DNA of 26,221 nucleotides. Origin: CAMEON01 sp964463245. Lineage in GTDB: Bacteria > Bacillota > Clostridia > Oscillospirales > CAG-272. The stretch is from assembly GCA_964463245.1 (NCBI GenBank), contig CAYXBU010000024.1:1-26221 (forward strand), written 5' to 3'. Shown piece by piece: positions 23,036-26,221 of the stretch. The notes beneath the pieces were generated by a model, which saw nothing but the letters and a program-made list of their open reading frames with translations, searched no databases and was not told the DNA's origin. How positions within the stretch are numbered: position 1 is the first letter of the stretch; the number at the start of each line of letters is the position of its first letter. The translations under genes were made by a program, and so were the position numbers.

Positions 23036-23067
23036 GAGTGATCCGGCCTTCCTTTCTGTTTCTCTTG

Positions 23068-23209
23068 CTGTTCGGGGGGACTCCCCTCGAACAGAACGGG
23101 CGGCGCAGGCTTCTCCCCGGTGGAGCGGCTCGACCGCGCCCCGGCGGTGAAGCACACACGCCGCCCTCTGCGAGAGTGCGGGCATAGCCTTCCTGCCCGG
23201 CTGACTCTC
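23068..23209 (-). repeat. Three tandem hairpins in the ftsL-ftsI gap
   Basis: The 246-bp gap (23036-23281) contains CTGTTCG..GGGG/CCCC..CGAACAG (23068-23094). A long imperfect hairpin follows at 23098-23166: GGGCGGCG pairs with CGCCGCCC, GCTTC with GAAGC, CCGG with CCGG, and GG.GCGG with CCGC.CC, about 25 pairs in 69 nt. The third stem has GAGAGT/ACTCTC outside GGGCA/TGCCC (23172-23209). None has a U-tract. The remaining 72 bp up to the ftsL stop holds nothing I can name. Confidence 0.75.
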
Positions 23210-23281
23210 CTCTATGTCCCGTGCGCGTATCCGTCACCCACATGGTATGACAGCCGCGCATCGGTTATGCGTATACGAACC

Positions 23282-24304
23282 TCAATCCCCGAACCCGAAG
23301 GCACTCAGGATGGCCGACCAGCCGGACTTCTTCTCGTTCCCGCCGTCGTCCTTCCCGTCCTCGGTCTCCAGATGATCCTCGCCGCGATTCTCGATATACG
23401 AGCCGTTGACATACGGTTCGGCGACCATGCCCAGCTCGTTGACCGCCCGATCCCTGATGGAGAGCAGGTCGTTCTTTCGATCCAACTCAGCCGACAGCTC
23501 AGACTGTGTCGTGCGTTGCTCGGCCAGATCGTCCTTCAGTTGACTGACTTCCCCCGTGGAACGGCTTACCAATACCGTACTGCCGATGACCAGGAACATG
23601 GACACGGCAACGACAGCCAGCCCGGCCACCGCCCCGACCGGAATCGGCTTTGCGCGCTTGCGCGAGGTCGCCATCTCGGTCTCTCTCGGGAAGGTCTCGG
23701 CCGCCCATACGTTCAGCTTCTGCATGAAGGAAAGCTGCATCAGCTTGCGGAGGGGCAGAGGGAGCTTGTCAATATCGGTAAGCCAACCGGCTTTTTTTGG
23801 CGGCTGTACCTCCGTGACGGTCTCTGCCATCATGTCGGTCATCTCGGCCGCCGCATCATGCCGCACCGTCGTGACGACGGGTGCCGCGTATTGGGGGTTG
23901 CGATACCGCCGCTGATCGTGGTAGTATCGGTCAAAGTCATCCGCGGTCATGAACCGCTTCCCGCCGGATCTGCCGCTGCGGTAGCTGTCCATGGGGTCGG
24001 AGCCGACCCCGCGCCCCTCTTTGCCTGTCAGCTTTTCGGTCACGATGTAGCTCCCGGGTCTGACCGCCCGATTGAGCGTCTCCTGCCGCCGCTGTCTCGC
24101 CTCGTCGGCGTGTACCTTCCCGGCCACACCGCGATCACGGTAGCGGTCGCACAGCATATCTATGTAGCGTCCCTCAACGTCCCGTGCCTCGGCATCCTTC
24201 CGACGCCGCGCGCTCGGTGACAGCTCGTCCTCCCGCAGGAGACGTGCACTGCTCCCGCCGGGCATGAGCGACACCCGAGACGCCCTGTCGTATTCTCGCT
24301 CCAC
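23282..24304 (-). CDS. ftsL: FtsL/DivIC-like divisome protein with long N-terminal extension
   Basis: A 340-residue protein recognised mainly by position (between rsmH and the septal PBP) and topology. A single membrane segment (about 222-246) is followed by a heptad-like coiled coil (about 250-287, SQLKDDLAEQ) and LGMVAEPY, matching the short outer domain of FtsL. FtsL normally has about 100-130 residues, whereas here about 220 charged, Arg- and Asp-rich cytoplasmic residues precede the membrane segment. GTG 24304 has AAGGAG 9 nt upstream, supporting the long form. An internal ATG at residue 211 (about 23674) would give a normal-sized FtsL but has only a weak ribosome site. FtsL recruits DivIB/DivIC and activates FtsW-FtsI. 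Sequence identity of FtsL is always low, so the name rests on context. Confidence 0.78.
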   Translation of the reverse strand: MEREYDRASRVSLMPGGSSARLLREDELSPSARRRKDAEARDVEGRYIDMLCDRYRDRGVAGKVHADEARQRRQETLNRAVRPGSYIVTEKLTGKEGRGVGSDPMDSYRSGRSGGKRFMTADDFDRYYHDQRRYRNPQYAAPVVTTVRHDAAAEMTDMMAETVTEVQPPKKAGWLTDIDKLPLPLRKLMQLSFMQKLNVWAAETFPRETEMATSRKRAKPIPVGAVAGLAVVAVSMFLVIGSTVLVSRSTGEVSQLKDDLAEQRTTQSELSAELDRKNDLLSIRDRAVNELGMVAEPYVNGSYIENRGEDHLETEDGKDDGGNEKKSGWSAILSAFGFGD

Positions 24305-24342
24305 GCCGATCAGCTCCTTTCATGTAGAATTGCGATTTTTTT

Positions 24343-24481
24343 CGGGGGAAACTTCCCGGAGGAAGTTTCCCCCGGACCCCCTTCAAGGACTTTTGATACA
24401 TTTATCAAGTCGAGAGAAAGTCTCATCACAGTTTTTCTACTCGTAAACCGCCCATGTGGAGCCCTGCCCCACAGTGTATTC
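24343..24481 (-). repeat. Composite dispersed repeat, copy B (upstream of ftsL-like gene)
   Basis: On the minus strand it starts with GAATACACTGTGGGGCAGGG (24481-24462), identical over 20 nt to copy A. Then come CTCGACTTGATAAA with a small TTGATA/TATCAA hairpin, AAAAGTCCTTGAAGGGGG, and a 14-bp perfect stem CGGGGGAAACTTCC with its complement (24343-24374). It lies between the rsmH stop (24511) and the ftsL-like start (24304), oriented with that gene. Confidence 0.82.
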
Positions 24482-24510
24482 GGAAAAAGACTCGATAAAC
24501 CAAAAAACGA

Positions 24511-25482
24511 TCAAATCTTTTCCGCGACCCGCAGCTTTGCGCTTCGGGCGCGGGGATTTCGCTCGGTCTCCTCGTCCGTCGGGAGGATGGGCTTGCGGGT
24601 CACCACCCGCACCTGCGGTGTCCGTCCGCACACGCAGACCGGCAGCTCCCGCGGGCAGGTACAGCCCCGTGCCAGTTCGGCAAAGGCCTCCTTGACGATC
24701 CTGTCCTCCAGCGAGTGGAAGGTGATGATGGCCATCCTGCCGCCGGGCTTCAACAGCCCGACCGCCGCCTCGATGGCGGGTCGTATGACATCCAGTTCCC
24801 CGTTGACCTCAATGCGAATGGCCTGGAACGACCGCTTGGCGGGGTGGTGTCCCCCCTCGCGTGCCGCCGCCGGGATCGCATCCTTGATCAGCTGTACCAG
24901 CTCACCGGTGGTCTCGATGGGGTGCTTCTCGCGTGCGGACAGGATCCGTGCCGCGATACGCCCCGCGAACCGCTCCTCGCCGTAGGCAAAGAGGATACGC
25001 CGCAGGTCAGCCTCCCCGTAGGTATTGACGACGTCGTACGCGGTCTTTCCGCCCCGCCCGTCCATACGCATATCCAAAGGGGCATCCGCCATGTAGGAGA
25101 AGCCCCGTTCGGGGGTGTCCAGCTGGTAGGAGGAGACCCCCAGATCCAACAGGACTCCGTCGATCTTCTGTATACTCAACTCCCCGCACACCTCGGCGAG
25201 GCGGCAGAAGTTGTTCCGCACCACGGTCGCCCGCTCCCCGAAGGGAGAGAGTCGCGCCGTTGCGGCGGCGACCGCCGCCTCGTCCTGATCAATGGCGATC
25301 AGGCGGCCGGTGGTCAAGCGGGAGGCGATACCGACGGAATGTCCGCCGCCGCCTGCCGTTCCATCTATATATATCCCGTCCGGGCGGATATGCAGCTGCT
25401 CCATGCACTCATCGAACAGAACCGATGTGTGCGAGAAATGCAGGCTCTCCGTCACGGGCAGTTCGGCTTGCTCCCGACTCAC
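24511..25482 (-). CDS. rsmH: RsmH (MraW), 16S rRNA C1402 N4-methyltransferase
   Basis: A 323-residue SAM-dependent methyltransferase for cytidine 1402 of 16S rRNA. Visible are DGTAGGGGHS (SAM site, near residue 40-49), LLDLGVSSYQLDTPERGFSY, DMRMD, and the C-terminal RSAKLRVAEKI. The start is GTG 25482, overlapping the mraZ stop in GTGA (4-bp overlap), so translation is coupled to mraZ. Length matches the family (about 310). Confidence 0.96.
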   Translation of the reverse strand: MSREQAELPVTESLHFSHTSVLFDECMEQLHIRPDGIYIDGTAGGGGHSVGIASRLTTGRLIAIDQDEAAVAAATARLSPFGERATVVRNNFCRLAEVCGELSIQKIDGVLLDLGVSSYQLDTPERGFSYMADAPLDMRMDGRGGKTAYDVVNTYGEADLRRILFAYGEERFAGRIAARILSAREKHPIETTGELVQLIKDAIPAAAREGGHHPAKRSFQAIRIEVNGELDVIRPAIEAAVGLLKPGGRMAIITFHSLEDRIVKEAFAELARGCTCPRELPVCVCGRTPQVRVVTRKPILPTDEETERNPRARSAKLRVAEKI

Positions 25483-25901
25483 AGACCCAGCGCTTCCAGC
25501 GCGTTCCGCAGCTCGTCCGGATCCACCGAGTTCATTTCCTCGTCATACTTATCCGCAGCCCAGATCTCGGCGTAGTCGGCGCAACCGACGATGACGGCCT
25601 CCTTGCGGATACCGGCGTAGTCCAGCAGGGTCGGTGTCAGCACCACACGCCCCTGGCTGTCCGGCTCGGCGTAGATGGCCGTGCTGAGCAGGAAGCGCAT
25701 GGCCTGCTCGGCCATTTTGCGATCCAGCTTACGGATGGGTTCCAGATAGGCATCCCATGCCTCATTAGAGAAGACCTTCAGGCGAGGACCGCGCACATCC
25801 TTGACGATGACGAAGGAGGTCCCCAATTCCTCCCGATGCTTAGCCGGGATAAACAGTCGATTCTTAGCGTCTACCGAGTGTCGATATTCCCCTGTCAGCA
25901 T
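25479..25901 (-). CDS. mraZ: MraZ, transcriptional regulator of the dcw cluster
   Basis: A 140-residue protein with two AbrB-like half-domains, each with the conserved DxxxR motif: DAKNRLFIP (11-19) and DSQGRVVLTP. MraZ forms a ring-shaped oligomer that binds tandem repeats upstream of its own gene and usually represses the operon. The start is ATG 25901, with AAGGAGG 8 nt upstream; the 40-codon extension from 26021 would overlap the operator repeats. First gene of the operon. Confidence 0.96.
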   Translation of the reverse strand: MLTGEYRHSVDAKNRLFIPAKHREELGTSFVIVKDVRGPRLKVFSNEAWDAYLEPIRKLDRKMAEQAMRFLLSTAIYAEPDSQGRVVLTPTLLDYAGIRKEAVIVGCADYAEIWAADKYDEEMNSVDPDELRNALEALGL

Positions 25902-25994
25902 ACCGCGATCCTCCTTCCCTCCGGTTTTGATCTGTCGTTCGCGTTGAGGAGGTGATGCCTCCTCGGTCAAATGGGTTTCCGCGCGCGCCAATGT

Positions 25995-26024
25995 TCCACA
26001 CTTCGCACCACTTTCCACCACTTT
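25995..26024 (-). promoter_or_regulatory. MraZ operator: three 10-bp direct repeats
   Basis: On the minus strand three tandem boxes run AAAGTGGTGG (26024-26015), AAAGTGGTGC (26014-26005) and GAAGTGTGGA (26004-25995) with an exact 10-bp period. They cover the predicted transcription start, just after the -10 box. Known MraZ sites are tandem GTG-containing repeats (AAAGTG type in Mycoplasma, TGGG type in E. coli), so this is the probable autoregulatory site. Confidence 0.88.
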
Positions 26025-26030
26025 GGTATT

Positions 26031-26059
26031 ATTATAATATATCCTTACCCGAAAATCAA
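26031..26059 (-). promoter_or_regulatory. Main dcw operon promoter
   Basis: TTGATT (26059-26054), a 17-bp spacer and TATAAT (26036-26031) on the minus strand, directly before the MraZ repeats. The leader to the mraZ ATG is about 125 nt. Confidence 0.9.
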
Positions 26060-26221
26060 GAGCGAATGGAGGAATTTACATTTTGTTTACATCCCGGGAT
26101 GCAGGGTGTTGGGGTGGGTGGAGGGGGTGAGTTTGTGCGGGAGGTCGCTGTCCGAGCGCGGATACCTGACGCGCCCGGATCTACTCGTTCGTATAAGACT
26201 TCTTCCCTCATCCCCCCTTCC
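26060..26221. other. Intergenic end of window, nothing identified
   Basis: No ORF with a plausible start, no tRNA and no terminator is visible. A 10-bp palindrome ATCCCGGGAT lies at 26091-26100, next to an AT-rich stretch that might hold a promoter for a gene beyond the window. Confidence 0.5.

Noticed and set aside
21527..23041. Long + strand ORF opposite the PBP gene
   Set aside because: It is antisense to the transpeptidase with intact STFK, SCN and KTG motifs and has no recognisable domain of its own.
23036..23185. N-terminal extension of the PBP
   Set aside because: The segment consists of hairpin DNA and gives an Arg/Ala-rich peptide unlike PBP tails.

Overview
The window looks like a chromosomal segment of a GC-rich, anaerobic, gut-type Bacillota (class Clostridia). 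This is inferred from family resemblance, since no rRNA or marker tree is available. Supporting signs are a Gram-positive division and cell-wall (dcw) cluster headed by mraZ, a penicillin-binding protein with C-terminal PASTA domains, a lipoprotein with a Thr/Glu-rich stalk, an ECF-type QueT transporter under a preQ1 riboswitch, consensus sigma-A promoters and strong AGGAGG-type ribosome binding sites.

The left part (1-12100) is an accessory region centred on carbohydrate metabolism. It holds an AT-rich GH36 alpha-galactosidase (-), a tRNA-Thr/tRNA-Tyr operon (-) with its own promoter and terminator, and an unknown lipoprotein (-). A divergent + strand run follows: a PHP-domain phosphoesterase, a ROK sugar kinase, and an ADP-ribosylglycohydrolase-fold protein with a beta-rich C-terminal half. 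These meet, across a bidirectional terminator, a minus-strand pair of queT and a 1025-residue GH106-like glycosidase. queT has a clear promoter and a preQ1-I riboswitch that contains its Shine-Dalgarno sequence.

The middle (12300-12710) holds tRNA-Gln with its own promoter and terminator, joined to an unusual array of short palindromes.

The right part (12746-26060) is a complete minus-strand dcw operon, in transcription order mraZ, rsmH, a long ftsL-like gene, ftsI/spoVD, murE, murF, mraY, ftsW, murG, ftsQ/divIB. murD and murC are absent from it. The operon starts at a TTGATT-N17-TATAAT promoter followed by three 10-bp direct repeats, the expected MraZ operator. A second strong promoter lies inside the operon just before murG. 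The genes supply lipid II precursor synthesis (MurE, MurF, MraY, MurG), septal polymerisation and crosslinking (FtsW, FtsI) and the FtsL/DivIB divisome scaffold.

The most unusual content is non-coding. (i) The palindrome array next to tRNA-Gln has linkers that are complementary between its two halves, so it could fold into one branched 'fishbone'. (ii) A dispersed composite repeat lies just upstream of three genes (ROK kinase, murF, ftsL-like), each time in the same orientation as the gene. (iii) A hairpin pair in inverted copies flanks the ROK gene. (iv) Three tandem hairpins, one of 69 nt, fill the gap between ftsL and ftsI. Long antisense ORFs across the dcw genes are treated as codon-bias shadows.
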